64,000 bases of DNA, taken from positions 146,058 to 210,057 of the forward strand of contig JH720320.1 in NCBI GenBank assembly GCA_000231825.2. Direction: 5' to 3'. This DNA comes from Tetrahymena elliotti 4EA (Eukaryota; Ciliophora; Oligohymenophorea; Hymenostomatida; Tetrahymenidae). The notes under the pieces were generated by a model. It had not been told where the DNA came from. It was given only the letters and a program-made list of their open reading frames with translations, and ran no database searches. Below, piece by piece: positions 50,877-63,905 of the stretch; the first letter of the stretch is position 1; every line of letters starts with the position of its first letter. A program made the position numbers and the translations under genes.

Positions 50877-52254
50877 AAAAAAGAAAAATAATTGTTAAAA
50901 AATATAAACTAATCAACTAACTTTATTTGTTTGTAATTTATTACTATCTCTCAACTTTATACTCAATATATATTTGTTAAAAACTTCAATAACTAATTAT
51001 TCAAGTCTAATTTCAAGCCAGCTTTTTCGAATAATCAATCATTTATTTTAATTTTCTTTCTAAAAACTTGTAATTACCACTACTATCCAATTAATGTATT
51101 ATTTACCTTTATTTTTATTTAAGTTATTAAATTGTAGATTTTTAAGCCAGTTTTAATTTTAATAGCCCCCTTAAAATGCGTAATCGATCACACATTTAGT
51201 TTGTAAACACTAATTTTAGTTTCAGCTGAAACTTTTTATTTCCTCCATTAAATTATATTTTTTTAAAAATATTTCAACTTCAAAATAAAAAATAAAAATT
51301 TTTAAAATAGATTTATTATTTTTAATAAATTCACATTTTTTTTTTTGTATAAATAGACAAATAATATTCATTTATATTTGGCAGCTCCTTTATCCTAATA
51401 TTAAAATAATTTAATTCAAATATCTAGCTTTTCCTCTCTTTATCGAATTCTCCTTTAATATTATTAGATTTTTAATTATTTTTAAATTCATTTTTTTATT
51501 TAAAGTATTACTTTTAAAATAATTTCTACTTTTTCATTTCTGTATGTATTGTTGAGATTATAGATTCATTTTATTTATGTCTGAAGTGTTTTAGTAAATA
51601 CTTTTTGTTCTTCTTTTCTAATCAAGTCTTCAAAGTGTTGGTAAATTAAAAATTATATGTCTTTTTAGTTTCTTATGAAAATAATTTAAAGAGACATCTA
51701 TTCATTTTGCTTACTCTACTATTAATTTTTAATATTTATGAAAAAATGAATGTAATCATGTTTTTTTATTAGGCAATAAGTTAGAGATATCTCTTTTTGC
51801 TTATAATAAAATATAAATTATATATGAAGAGTAAATAATTGTTTATAATATGATGTTTTAGGAAATCAAAAATTCAATATCTTTAAAACCATTTTTTAAA
51901 TACCATTTTATGCAATTGTAAGCTCTTAACAAAGAAATAGATAGATAAATTAAATTTTAAATTTACTTAGAAATAAATGATAACTTTTGTGTTTTATTCT
52001 ATTTATGATAGCGAATAATAATCAAATAATTTATTGTATTATTCGCTATTAATGATTGATTAAATTTAGCTTTACACAATTTAGTTACAAAAACTTAAAT
52101 AATTAATTAAAAGATAATTAATAGAAAAAATTAATTAATTTATAGTAAATCAAAAATATACTTTTATCTTAAATTCTGAGCTCTTAAATTAATTTCTGAC
52201 TTAAATTGAAGAAAAGTTAGTTACAGACAAATAAAAAATTTAAATTTTAAATAA

Positions 52255-52300
52255 TGTGAAATTCTTACTTCTTTTAGTGTGAAATTCTTACTTCTTTTAG
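52255..52300. repeat. Perfect 23-bp tandem duplication
   Basis: The 23-bp unit beginning TGTGAAATTCTTACTT and ending CTTTTAG occurs twice head to tail with no mismatch. Confidence 0.9.
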
Positions 52301-52775
52301 TATATATAATAGAGTATTTATTTTTTTAAAAACTTATTCAATATATAAAATCAACCATTTAAATTTATTTAAGAAGTAGAATTTGTCAATGTTTTTCAAC
52401 TTTTCTTTCCTATTTATAATTGAAAAATATAAATGATTAATTAAAAAACACAGAAAAAAAGTTATTAAATAAATAAAATGGTAAAAAGTAGGTATTTACT
52501 TTTTTAATATTTAAAATAGTATTGACACAATAACTGTTTAAAAATTTTATGGTGGTTTCTTATACCCACAATTTTTCATGTTTCTGATCAAGCAAGATTG
52601 TCAAATGATAAAAATAAATTGTTTGTTACTATTAGCAAACTTTTTTATATCTATTTCATTAACTCAGAGAGTTTATGCAGAAAATCCTCAAAACATAGTA
52701 AAGACTTATAAAATTTGACTCAAACAAAAAATAATATAATTTACTTACTTTGGATTTATTCATTAAAATGATATA

Positions 52776-53172
52776 AATTAAATTTTAAGAGATTTCTTTT
52801 CAATATTACTAGTCTGTAATTATTTATTTCTTTAAAATTTTTAATTTGAAGTAAACAAATTTTAACGAAAAACTAGATAATTTTGCCAGATTTAATCATA
52901 GCATGAATGAATCCTAATTGAAATCTTAGTTTATTAATCCATTTCATAAAATAAATTAATTAATTACTCTCTATTTCTTAATTAAAGCAATACAATTAAA
53001 TTTTAAGATGTCATTTATTCTAGACTGGAATTATTTAATTGATAAAATTTTTAATTGAAGTAAGCAAATTTTTATTTAGACTAGAAAATTGTTACCAGAT
53101 TTAATAATTGCATGAATGAAATCCTAATTGAAACTTTAATTTAAAAACCTTCCATCCATCAGATAAATAAAT
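52776..53172. repeat. Direct duplication of ~180 bp upstream of ABCG copy 4
   Basis: 52776-52955 and 52993-53172 share AATTAAATTTTAAGA, a TTTTTAATT(T)GAAGTAA block, CCAGATTTAAT, GCATGAATGAA and TCCTAATTGAAA in order. The second copy ends about 80 bp before the ATG of copy 4, so it may lie in the promoter or leader. Confidence 0.75.
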
Positions 53173-53254
53173 TTAAGAAAAAACATAAATCTCTACTGAA
53201 AAAAAACCAAACAAAAATTTAATAATAACAATTTTATAAAATAGCATTTATATT

Positions 53255-55132
53255 ATGCAAACATAAGATCAATAAGTAGTTGTAGAAATTCCTAGAAGCT
53301 AGGAAGCTACTTTCTAAAATCCAGAAAATAACATTATCAATCAAAAAATATTTCCAGATACACATCATTCTTTAGATAACAAAGAAAGCACTAAAAAAAA
53401 AGGTGTTGATATAGTATGGAAAAATGTAAACTACACTGCTCATACTAAAAAATATCACAGACACATTTTAAAGGGATTATCTGGTATTTGTAAAGCTGGT
53501 GAAATGACAGCGATTATGGGAAGTTCAGGTGCTGGTAAGACAACTCTTCTTAATATATTATGCTGTAGAGCAGGGAATACTAATGAAGTTAAGCTTTCTG
53601 GTGATATAACAGCAAATGGGTAAACTTTTGATGCAATGTCATTTTCTAACTTCGCCGCTTATGTTATGTAAGAAGATCTTATTATGGAAACAATGACAGT
53701 AAGAGAAGCTCTTCAATTTGCTGGAAACCTTAAATTGAAAATGTCTCAAATAGAAAAAGATGAAAAAGTTAATGAAGTAATTAAGACTATGCGTTTAGAA
53801 AAATGTTAAAACACATTGATAGGAGGACCTTCTCTAAAAGGTATTACTAAAGGTGAAAAAAAACGTACTTCTATAGCTTTCGAATTGGTTAGTGATCCTG
53901 ATGTTATCTTCTTAGATGAACCTACAAGTGGTCTAGATTCTCTTACCGCTTATATAGTCGTTGATGTTTTGGAACATTACGCTAGGCAAAAAAACAAAAC
54001 TATAATCTGTACTATCCATTAACCTTCCTCAGAAATATTTATGAAATTTGATCGTTTGATTCTTTTGGTTGAAGGTAAATTTGTCTATTAAGGACCAAAA
54101 AGCAATGTAATTTAGCACTTTGCCTCCTTTGGTTTTTAATGTCCTCAACTTACAAATCCTGCTGATTATTTGATGGGCATAATGCATGGTGAATCATAAA
54201 AAAATAAAGATAATTACCCAAAATATTTTGAACATTTTGATAGTGATTTATTGCCTTTAATTAATCAAGAAATAGAACAACATAGAACAGAATTAATTGC
54301 CTCGAAAACTATTCAAGCTCCTTACTTTGAGTAACTTAAAATTTTAACTGCTCGTTCCTTCTTAAACTAAAAAAGAAATCCTCTTCTACTTCGTTCAAGA
54401 ATTATTTAAGCAATAGCTCTTGGATTATTTACAGGTATTGTCTACTCAACATTACCAGATCCATCAACCCATGCTAATGATTAACGTACCATTAATGATT
54501 ATTGTGGTTTGCTTTTCTTTTTAGTTGTTCTCATGCATATGAATTCAACATTACCTATTGTTTTAACTATTCCAAGTGAAAGACCTGTTTTCTTGAAAGA
54601 GGAAAATTCTAAATTATATTCTGTTTCTCCTTATTTCTTCTCTAAACTTATTGTAGAAAGTTCCATGGTGGTACTTTTGCCCATTATCTTTACTAGTATT
54701 TTTTATTATATGACTGAACTAAATAAGGGCTTTGGTAATTTCTGCTTCTTCATATTAGTAAGTATATTTCAAAGTTTTGTAGGAAATGCTCATGGTATGT
54801 TCTGTGGATCCTTATTCAAAGACCCCAGAACAGCTATAGATATTGTACCCTTAATGATTATGCCATTCATGCTTTTTGGTGGCTTCTTAAAAAACTAACG
54901 TGATATGCCTGATTGGAATAGATGGGTTACATGGCTTTCTAATTATAGATATACTTTTGAAGCCTATGTTCGTAATAATTTCGAAGGAAGTGACTTTCAA
55001 ATCGATCCTGTAGAGTAGTTAGATTTTAACATTGGTAAATGGAACTGTGTTTACATTCTTTTTGGCATTTTTATTATCCTACAAATTAGCACACTCATTC
55101 TTCTAAAATTCAAAAAACAAAGTTTATAATGA
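53255..55132 (+). CDS. ABCG-family half-transporter, copy 4 (subfamily B, 625 aa)
   Basis: Single exon, 626 codons, TGA at 55130-55132. It has the longest N-terminal lead of the array: 49 mostly polar residues before GVDIVW, so Walker A falls at 89-97. It differs from its paralogues at usually fixed places: RHILKG where others have [25 protein letters not shown] where others have [11 protein letters not shown], and PDPSTHAND before the first membrane helix. The signature is ITKGEKKR. The membrane part is subfamily B ([37 protein letters not shown]). It ends in KKQSLQ. A 180-bp direct duplication lies just upstream. The divergence suggests an older or more relaxed copy, but nothing is broken. 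Confidence 0.93.
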
Positions 55133-56949
55133 ATAAAAAACTTTTATCTACTAATTTAAAAAATATTCAAAAATATTTCAAAAATAAATTGTTTTTTATT
55201 TTATGAAAAATACTCTCTCATTATTTTCTGTTTATCTATTTAGTCTAATAATATAAACTTTCATAAATTATCCAATCTTAACTAACCAACTGAAACAACT
55301 TTTAAAATTAGTTGATTAAAATAGTATCATAATTATTTTAATAAAATTTGACACTTTAATAGATATTCTCTCTCTTTTTTTTTTAATACTAATAAAAAAA
55401 ATAAATAATAGTTAATAATATTTGATTAAAGACTTAAATTAATAAAAAAAAATTAATCTTAACAGGTTTTGAACCTGGCATTTCTTCATTAAAAAATGTT
55501 TAATCAGAATTTTTATTTTTTTGATGAAGAAATTTAAAATAATTTTTAAGTTAAAATTAAATTAAATATTTTTTTCACTGTTAAGAAAAAGACAGAATTT
55601 GATTTTTAATAAAACTTAAAATAAAATATCATAATACATTCACAATTTAAAAAATAAAGATACGAAGACTTGGATAAAGACTTGGTTTTCTCAGAAAATT
55701 TATATCTAAAAGATTTTAAACCTTTATTTAAAAAATAATCTGGGTGAAAGCATTATATTTTTTAATTAAATTTTTACTGGTTTTAACAAAAAAAATATGC
55801 AATATATTAGTTAGAATTAATACAAAAATGTCTTTTTCACTAGGGTATCTTTTATTTTTGATGCAGTATCAAAATTTTATACTTTTTGTTAAAAATTATT
55901 TATTCAATAAAGATTGCACAATTAAATTTTATAATTTAAAAAATTTTTTCAAAGAGTTATTCTAATTAATAAAAATAATAAAAAAATGCAATTTTCAATT
56001 CTAAATTTTACTAATGAAAAATAAGATAAAAAATAATAAATAATTTCAATTATAAAATTTTTAATTTCTTTTTTTCTATTACTAATTTAAAATTAATTTT
56101 TTAATAATGTTAATAGTTTGAAGTGAGTTATTTACCTGAGATTAAAAAAATTTAGTCAATCAAAGGTTAATAGAGTTATTAATTATTATATTCATATTAA
56201 TAATTACTTTTTAATTAATAATGAATTCATTTTTTTACTTTATTTTTTATCAAATAACAAAATTAGTGGATAAGGCACTTCTAGATCTAATTAATTTAAA
56301 TAAATGGCATCATTTTATTCAAAAATAATCAAAGGTTTTTTATTGGTCAAATTAATACTCTTGTGCTTGTGCTTGACAGATAAAGCTTTTAAAATTATTT
56401 TTGGAGTTTATGCATTTTTGTTATTTTTGTTGAAAAGAAGCAAAAAATTAATTTAAAAAAATAGTTAAATTTTTGCGAGAATAAAGTAATTGATAATTTT
56501 ATTGCATAGATAATTAATTACTTATGATAGAATAAAAAATATTATGATTAAATATGGTAAAGAAAATAAGCTATATTAATATCACATTAATTATTTGTAA
56601 AAAGAAAGATCTATTTTAATCAAAATTTTAGAACCATTGCTACACTTTTATAAAGTTTTTCAAATTTGCATTGAAGATTTTGTAATAATTAAATGTAAAA
56701 AATTTAGACTTATAAAATCTGAAAGAATGATTGCTTTTATTAGAATTTATCATATGATATAAACAAAGATTATTCGATTTCTCATACAAAAGCCCAACCT
56801 CATGAAAATGATAAAAGCTCAAAAATCAAACCCAAAAAAGAATATAGTTATTTAAAACCAAAAACAAATTTTAGTTATTAAATTCAATCGCATAACTTGC
56901 AGGATATATAAATAATACAAATATACAAATACTATTATAAAATATAACT
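55133..56949. other. AT-rich spacer upstream of ABCG copy 5
   Basis: Contains the palindromic element at 56748-56759. A frame at 55744-55965 has a faint likeness to ABCG text that I could not confirm. Confidence 0.5.
56748..56759. promoter_or_regulatory. Palindromic element upstream of ABCG copy 5
   Basis: TATCATATGATA, about 190 bp before the ATG at 56950, is the core of the 16-bp palindrome before copy 3. Flanking bases also align (TGCTTT.ATTAGA before, GATTAT after). Confidence 0.3.
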
Positions 56950-58746
56950 ATGAGTGATCAAATTGTATCTGCTTAATAAATAAATAATTAATTAAGCTTT
57001 AGTAAATAAAAAAGAGGTGTTGATATAACATGGTAAAATGTTACATATACAGCACATACTAAAAAGTATCATCGCGAGATTCTTAAAGGATTATCAGGTA
57101 TGTGTAAGTAAGGAGAAATGACTGCTATTATGGGTAGTTCAGGAGCAGGTAAAACTACTTTACTAAATATTTTATGTTGCAGAGCTGAAAATACCAACGA
57201 GGTTAGATTAACAGGTGAAATAACAGCTAATGGATAATCATTCAATGCTCGTTCTTTCTCTAACTTTGCAGCCTATGTTATGCAAGAAGATCTTATTATG
57301 GAAACAATGACGGTTTTGGAAGCTCTTTAATTTGCAGCAAACTTAAAAATGAAGGGATCTTTTGAAGAAAAATAAGCTAAAGTAAAAGAAGTACTCAAAA
57401 CCATGCGTTTGGAAAAATGTTAACATACACTAATTGGAGGAGCAAAAATTAAAGGTGTAACAAAAGGTGAAAAGAAGCGTACCTCTATTGCTTTTGAATT
57501 GGTAAGTGATCCTGATGTTATTTTCTTAGATGAACCTACAAGTGGTCTAGATTCTTTCACTGCCTATAATGTTGTTGACGTTTTACAATAATATGCTAGG
57601 GAATAAAATAAAACTATTATCTGCACAATCCATCAACCTTCTTCAGAAATTTTTATGAAGTTTGATCGTTTAATTTTACTAGTCGATGGTAAGTTCATTT
57701 ATTAAGGACCTAGACAAAATGTTATCAAGCATTTTGCATCTTTTGGTTTTGAATGCCCTCATTTAAGTAATCCAGCTGATTACTTCATGAGTATAATGCA
57801 TGCTGAATCAGAAGAAAACCGTAGAAACTTCAACACATATTTTGAACATTTCGATAGTGATTTGAAACCTTTAATCAATTAAGAAATAGAAAAGCATGCA
57901 ACTGAATTAATTACTCATAAGTCTTCACAAGCTCCATTCTTAAGTCAACTTAAAATTCTTATAAACCGTAATTTCAAAAATGTCTAGAGAAGTCCTATGG
58001 AACTTCGTGCTAGAATAATATAATCTTTAATTCTTGGTATTTTCACAGGATTAGTATATTTAAATCTCCCCGATCCTGAAACACATTAAGATGACTAACG
58101 TGCTGTCATGGATTATAACGGAGCCATATTTTTCTTAATATAAAATGCTCATATGAACACCCTTTTTTCAATCGTTCTTTCTCTCCCTATAGAAAAAGCT
58201 GTATTTTTAAAAGAAGAGAATTCAAAATTATATTCTGTAGAAGCTTACTTTTTCGCTAAGCTAATTGTTGAAAGCATGTTATCTTTAGTTTGCCCTATTA
58301 TATTTATTGCTATTAGTTATTACATGATTGGATTGAATGCTAATTTTGGTCGCTTCCTCTTCTTTTTATTAGTTGGTATTCTTAACAGTTTTGTCGGTTA
58401 GTCTTAGGGAATGTTTTTCGGGTCATTATTTAAAGATGCATAAACTGCAGTTAATGTAACACCTATGATGATTCTTCCTTTTATGTTATTTGGTGGTTTC
58501 TATAAAAATGTTGCTGATATGCCTGATTGGAATTCTTGGATTTAATATATTTCTTGTTATAGATATGCTTTTGAAGCTACAGTTCGTAGTAATTATGCAG
58601 ATACTCCTTTTACAATCGACGTAGTAGGCCAAACAAATCTAGATTTAGGCAAATGGACTTGTGTTTTTCTACTAATTGTTCTATTTGTAGCTTTTTCACT
58701 TTTTTCCCTCTTATTACTTAAATTTAAGAAATAACGTTTATAATGA
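56950..58746 (+). CDS. ABCG-family half-transporter, copy 5 (subfamily A, 598 aa)
   Basis: Single exon, 599 codons, TGA at 58744-58746. Walker A is at 62-70 and the signature is VTKGEKKR. Walker B, D-loop and H-loop are intact, with CAA for the H-loop Gln as in copy 2. The first strand carries Gln in TWQNVTYTA where other copies have Arg, Lys, Glu or Asp. The membrane part is subfamily A ([34 protein letters not shown]) and ends in KKQRLQ, closer to copy 1 than to copy 2. The ATPase part is closest to copy 2. This mosaic supports a conversion event. The ATG follows AATATAACT. Confidence 0.93.
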
Positions 58747-61476
58747 AAATATTAAATTAGCTAATAATTAATAAGAAATAAAAATATTCTGTTTAAAACC
58801 TTATTCATGTAAAATATTTAATAATAAGTTGTTACATATTGTTTATTTTCATACTTTTCTAAAATAATTAAATCAAAAAACTTTCATACTCTAAAAATAC
58901 ATTTAGTCAAAGCCAATTGAAAATATTTTATTAACTTTGGGGAGTCTAGGTAAAATTGTATTTGATTTTTGGAAATTACTTCTCAAGTCAATATACAAAA
59001 AAAATATGATTGAATAGATTAAACAATAATTAAAAAAACTTTAATTTAATTTCACTAGTATTTTACTTTATTTTTTATTTTTAAAAATTATCAAAATAAA
59101 TATTATTATTTTTTATTTAATTTAATTCCTTCAAGAAATTTGGATGCTAAGCTTAATTAATTTCTTTTTGTAGACTGAAATTTCTTTAAGGAATAGAAAA
59201 TTAACATCTATTTTATTAAGATTTAGGTAGTTTTATTTTATTAGGTTAAGGAGATTTAAAATAATTTCAAGTACAAAATCATGATGCGAAAATTTATAAA
59301 ATAAAATAAAGTAAAAAAATTTGAAAACTCATACTGTAATTACTGGGTAGTTTTCTCTAGAATTTAAGGTACTTCAGCTTTATTCCAAACTATAAAATCT
59401 AATTTTTTCCCTTTTGTGCATACAAATTATTAAAACCAAAATAATAATTAATCAAGGTATTTACAGATTTTTTAATTAAATAATAGAAAAATATATCAAT
59501 TTCTCTATTTCTCCCATCTAAAAAGCTTATTTTATTTCATATAAATTAAATTTACATTTATTCATCATTCTTCTGAAAATGAAGATATTTATAATTTGAA
59601 TACAACACCAACTTCAAAAAATTGAAAAGTGTGTTAATTTTTCTATTTGAATCAATCAATTTTATGTGAAATTATCCAAAGAGTTTTTAAAATGAACTCT
59701 TTCTTACATATTTTTCAATAATTATGTTTGCAAAATTATTATTTTAGTGAATCTATTATGATATTTATTTTTATATTAATTTTGGAATGTTTGAAGAATC
59801 TTTATTAAAGGTCATATTTGATAATATCGTCATCAAAGAATTAAGTCTAAAAAAATTTTTATCAAATTTGAAATTAAAAAAATCAATCATCTTTAGTTTA
59901 TCTATTTGATGGTTTAATAAATAATCTTTTCAGAGTTGATTCTCAAACAGCGTTGTCTTCGAAGATGTGATAACTTACTTAATTTTTGCTGATGTTAAAT
60001 TACTGAAGAAAAAATTGCAATTATTCATTATTGATGACAAGTTATTTTAATATCTGAAGAAATTCAAGAGTCAAAAGAAATTAGCTGTGAAAATTATTTC
60101 ACATTTGTTTGTAATATTAACATTTTTTTTGTTGTTAATAAATAAAATCAATCAAATTCATGTATTACAAGAATCTTTTTGAATATTATCATAAATGAGA
60201 TGAAAATTTTGCATGAGTTTCCAATATTTAAAAATTTTTTAAAAATATAAAAAACATTTTGTAAGATTTTTAAATCAATTAAATAAAAAAACATCACCAA
60301 ACTACACTGGCTCAAAATTTGTTATTATTTTGTTATCAATGCCATATATTCATTGTTATTATTGATCTAATAATTACTTTGAGTGTTTCATAAAAAAAAA
60401 AAATGGTTCATAACCAAAAAACTGAATAAACCATAGTATAAATATAATAAAAGTAGAGTATCAGGATTTGGTATTCATATTTTTGTTTTCATAATATTTT
60501 TATTTTAAATAGGTTTCTTATTGATTGGTTGCACTGATTAATTTATCATTTTTGATTAAAACTATCATTAATTATTCTGTTAGAAGAAAAGATTGTTCCA
60601 AAAGAACTTACTTAATACTATTACTTTGAATTTAATTTTTTAATTTTTTAAAAAACATCATTCTACTTTTATTTTTGTATTAATTAATGTGAGGATAATC
60701 TGATTGAATTTATTAAGAAAACAAAAACAAAAATGAATCTTATATTTAAAATGATCTAAAGTAATCAAAATAGATCTAAATATACCCTAAATACTATTAA
60801 TTTTAATTAGAATATAATCGAAATTTCTTGAATTAGAACTTTCATGTATGACTAAAAGAATAATCATTTCATTTAAAAATTATTTATTGGTGGAAATTTA
60901 TTTTCATGTTTTGTTTGCTATTCGTTCTTCTGGTATTAGTAAATAATTATTCAATATCGTTACTTGTTTTAATTAATTTTTTAAATGATGAGTTAGTGTG
61001 TTTTATGTTTTTATCATTCAAAGATGATATTATATTTTTTAAATGTGTCATTGAAATGAATGACGAATTTTCAAAAAATATTTTTCTGTTAAATTTGGAG
61101 ATAATTTTGATTTTATTTTATTGGATTACTTGAAATTAATTTTTATTTAAAAATTTATATGAGTTTCACATTCGAATTTATTAAAGATAATTTTTCTATT
61201 TTATAATATAACTTAAAGATTGTAATTTGATTATCTTTTTAGTTGTAAAGCAAATTAGGCCAGTTAAATTTTTTAACTTTAAGTAAATCAACTTTGTAAT
61301 TTTTTAATTACTTATCCATACGTAATTGCTTAAGTATTAAGAACTTTCATTATAATGTCTTATTTTTAGTAAATCTATTACTTAAGACTCTTAAATACTC
61401 TACAACCATTCAGAGAATATTATGATATATTAATTTAATAAAAAACATTTACTAAAAGTTAATTCTTTTCATTAAA
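58747..61476. other. AT-rich spacer upstream of ABCG copy 6
   Basis: No gene supported. A hydrophobic 75-codon frame at 60906-61133 lacks TAA/TAG codons but has no other sign of being coding. Confidence 0.55.
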
Positions 61477-63273
61477 ATGAGCAATCCAAGTGTTTCAAAA
61501 GATACATAGAAAGTCATGCCTTTCAATCCTTCTTAAAAAAGCGGAGTGGATATCATTTGGAGAAATGTCAAGTACACAGCCCACACTAAAAAGTATCATC
61601 GTGAAATTTTAAAGGGATTATCTGGTATTTGCAAATCAGGTGAAATGACTGCTATTATGGGTAGTTCTGGTGCTGGTAAAACTACTTTACTCAATATTCT
61701 TTGTTGCAGAGCAGATAATTCAAATGAAGTTGTATTATCTGGAGAAATTACAGCAAATGGTTAATCTTTCGATGCTAGATCTTTTTCTAACTTTGCAGCT
61801 TATGTCATGTAAGAAGATCTTATTATGGAGACTATGACTGTTAGAGAAGCTCTTTAATTTGCTGCAAATCTCAAAATGACAGGAACTCAATAATAAAAGG
61901 ATGATAAGGTTAATGAAGTCCTTAAAATTATGCGTTTAGAAAAATGTTAAAGTTCCTTAATTGGAGGTATAACCTTCAAAGGTATTACAAAAGGAGAAAA
62001 AAAGCGTACATCTATTGCTTTCGAATTAGTTAGTGATCCAGATGTTATCTTTTTAGATGAACCCACAAGTGGTTTAGACTCTTTCACAGCATATAATGTT
62101 GTTGATGTTTTATAATCATATGCTAAAGAGTAAAATAAAACAATTATTTGCACTATCCATTAACCTTCCTCTGAAATATTTATGAAATTTGATCGTTTGA
62201 TTCTTTTGGTTGATGGTAAATTCATTTATTAGGGTCCTAGAAGTAATGTAATTGAGCATTTTGCTTCTTTTGGATTTAAATGTCCTTAATTAAGTAATCC
62301 TGCTGATTACTTTATGAGTATTATGCATGCTGAATCTCAAGAAAACAGGAATAACTATCAAACATACTTTGATCATTTTGAAGAGGATTTAGGTCCAATA
62401 ATTGAATAAGAAATTCAATAACATAGTAAAGATTTAATTGTTCATAAGTCAGGTTAATCACCTTATCTTGAATAATTAAGGCTCCTTACTATCCGTTCTT
62501 TCTTAAATATGAGAAGAAATCCAATTTTAGCTCGTTCTAGAATCATTCAAGCAATAATCCTTGGTTTATTCACTGGTTTAGTTTATTCTTAACTTCCAGA
62601 CCCAGAAACTCATGCAAACGACTAGCGTGCAGTAAATGACTATAATGGTGCACTTTTCTTCTTAGGTATGGTTATGCACATGAACACATTACTTCCTATT
62701 GTTCTTACTATCCCAAGTGAAAGACCAGTATTTTCTAAAGAAGAAAATGCTAAATTATATGCTGTTTCTGCTTACTTCTTCTCTAAGTTAATCGTAGAAA
62801 GTATAATGATTATCTTGTTACCTATTATATATGGAAGTATCTGTTATTACATGATAGGACTAAATTCAGGATTTGATAATTTTTGCTTCTTTATTTTCAT
62901 CAGTATTTTACAAAGTTTTGTAGGAAATGCTCATGGTATGCTCTGCGGTTCTATTTTCAAAGATGCAAACACTGCTATTACTCTTACTTCGATTATGATT
63001 ATGCCCTTTATGCTTTTTGGAGGTTTTTACAAAAATTCTGATGATATGCCTGCATGGAATAGATGGATATAATGGATTTCCAATTATAGATATGTTTTTG
63101 AAGCTTATGCTCGCAACAACTATGAAGGTAGTCCTTTCTAAATCAATCCTGTTGAATAATTAGGCTTAGATTTTGGTAAATGGAAATGTGCTTTACTTTT
63201 ATTTATCTTGTTCATTGTCTTTCAAGGATTTGCTCTTCTTTTACTTAAATTTAAGAAATAGCGCATGTAGTGA
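61477..63273 (+). CDS. ABCG-family half-transporter, copy 6 (subfamily B, 598 aa)
   Basis: Single exon, 599 codons, TGA at 63271-63273. Walker A is at 62-70, the signature is ITKGEKKR, and Walker B, D-loop and H-loop are intact, with TAA for the H-loop Gln. The membrane part is subfamily B ([64 protein letters not shown]). It ends in KKQRMQ. Ser replaces Leu in the otherwise fixed VFLKEEN motif. The ATPase part is closest to copy 3. The start lies in CATTAAAATG. It is followed after about 630 bp by the shortened copy at the window edge. Confidence 0.93.
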
Positions 63274-63905
63274 TCAAATTAAAATATAAATTCTAAATTA
63301 CATACTAAATAAATCTTCATAAAACCTAAATTCAAAATATAAATTAATTATATTCATACTAATAAATCTAATTTATATAGACTAATTATTAAATGTAAAA
63401 TTATAATATCATTAGATAAAATACTATTTATCATGTAATTTTTAAATTTCTTAAATATTAAAAAAAAATTTTGAAGGACTAAAAGAAGATTTATTAATAT
63501 TTTTTACTTAGTTTATTTACATTTTAAAATTTTTTTCGTTAAAATATTTTTTGAATTATTAAATTTTACAATAAGTGTTATTTTATCAAAATTTCTAGAA
63601 ATAATCTTACAATAACTCTTTCTTTAGATTAAATAAATTTATACCATCTATTTTAATAATTTTATTATTTTTTCTTTAGTTTCTTATATTTAATCAGTAT
63701 TTAACTAAATTTTAATTTTAATTTGGGGAATTTGCACTAATAAATTAAAAAAAAGTAATTAACAAATAACCTCATAAATTCTATCTGCATGAAACTATCA
63801 AACCAACTCCTCCTTTTAAATGGGACTTATCTGTTTTATAAAAAATGTTTCTTATCAATAAACTACTTAAGTATTAAAAATAACATAATTTTATAAAGAA
63901 ATTAA
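63274..63905. other. AT-rich spacer before the shortened copy
   Basis: No remnant of the missing N-terminal ABCG block is visible. Nothing else recognised. Confidence 0.6.

Larger units (their letters stand above)
50877..53254. other. Spacer with duplications upstream of ABCG copy 4
   Basis: Holds the 23-bp tandem duplication and the 180-bp direct duplication; otherwise AT-rich with no gene. Confidence 0.6.

Noticed and set aside
55463..55490. CCAGGTTCAAAACCTG on the minus strand, resembling a tRNA T-arm
   Set aside because: No matching acceptor stem, D-arm or anticodon arm is found at the right distance.
55744..55965. Possible ABCG remnant upstream of copy 5
   Set aside because: Only a few short words resemble ABCG sequence and they do not keep order over a useful length.
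60906..61133. 75-residue hydrophobic frame without TAA or TAG codons
   Set aside because: T-rich spacer readily gives Phe/Leu/Ile-rich frames; no promoter context, GC rise or homology is visible.
63808..63830. CAAACCAACTCCTCC, reminiscent of the Tetrahymena chromosome breakage sequence
   Set aside because: It departs from the 15-bp consensus at several positions that are normally invariant.
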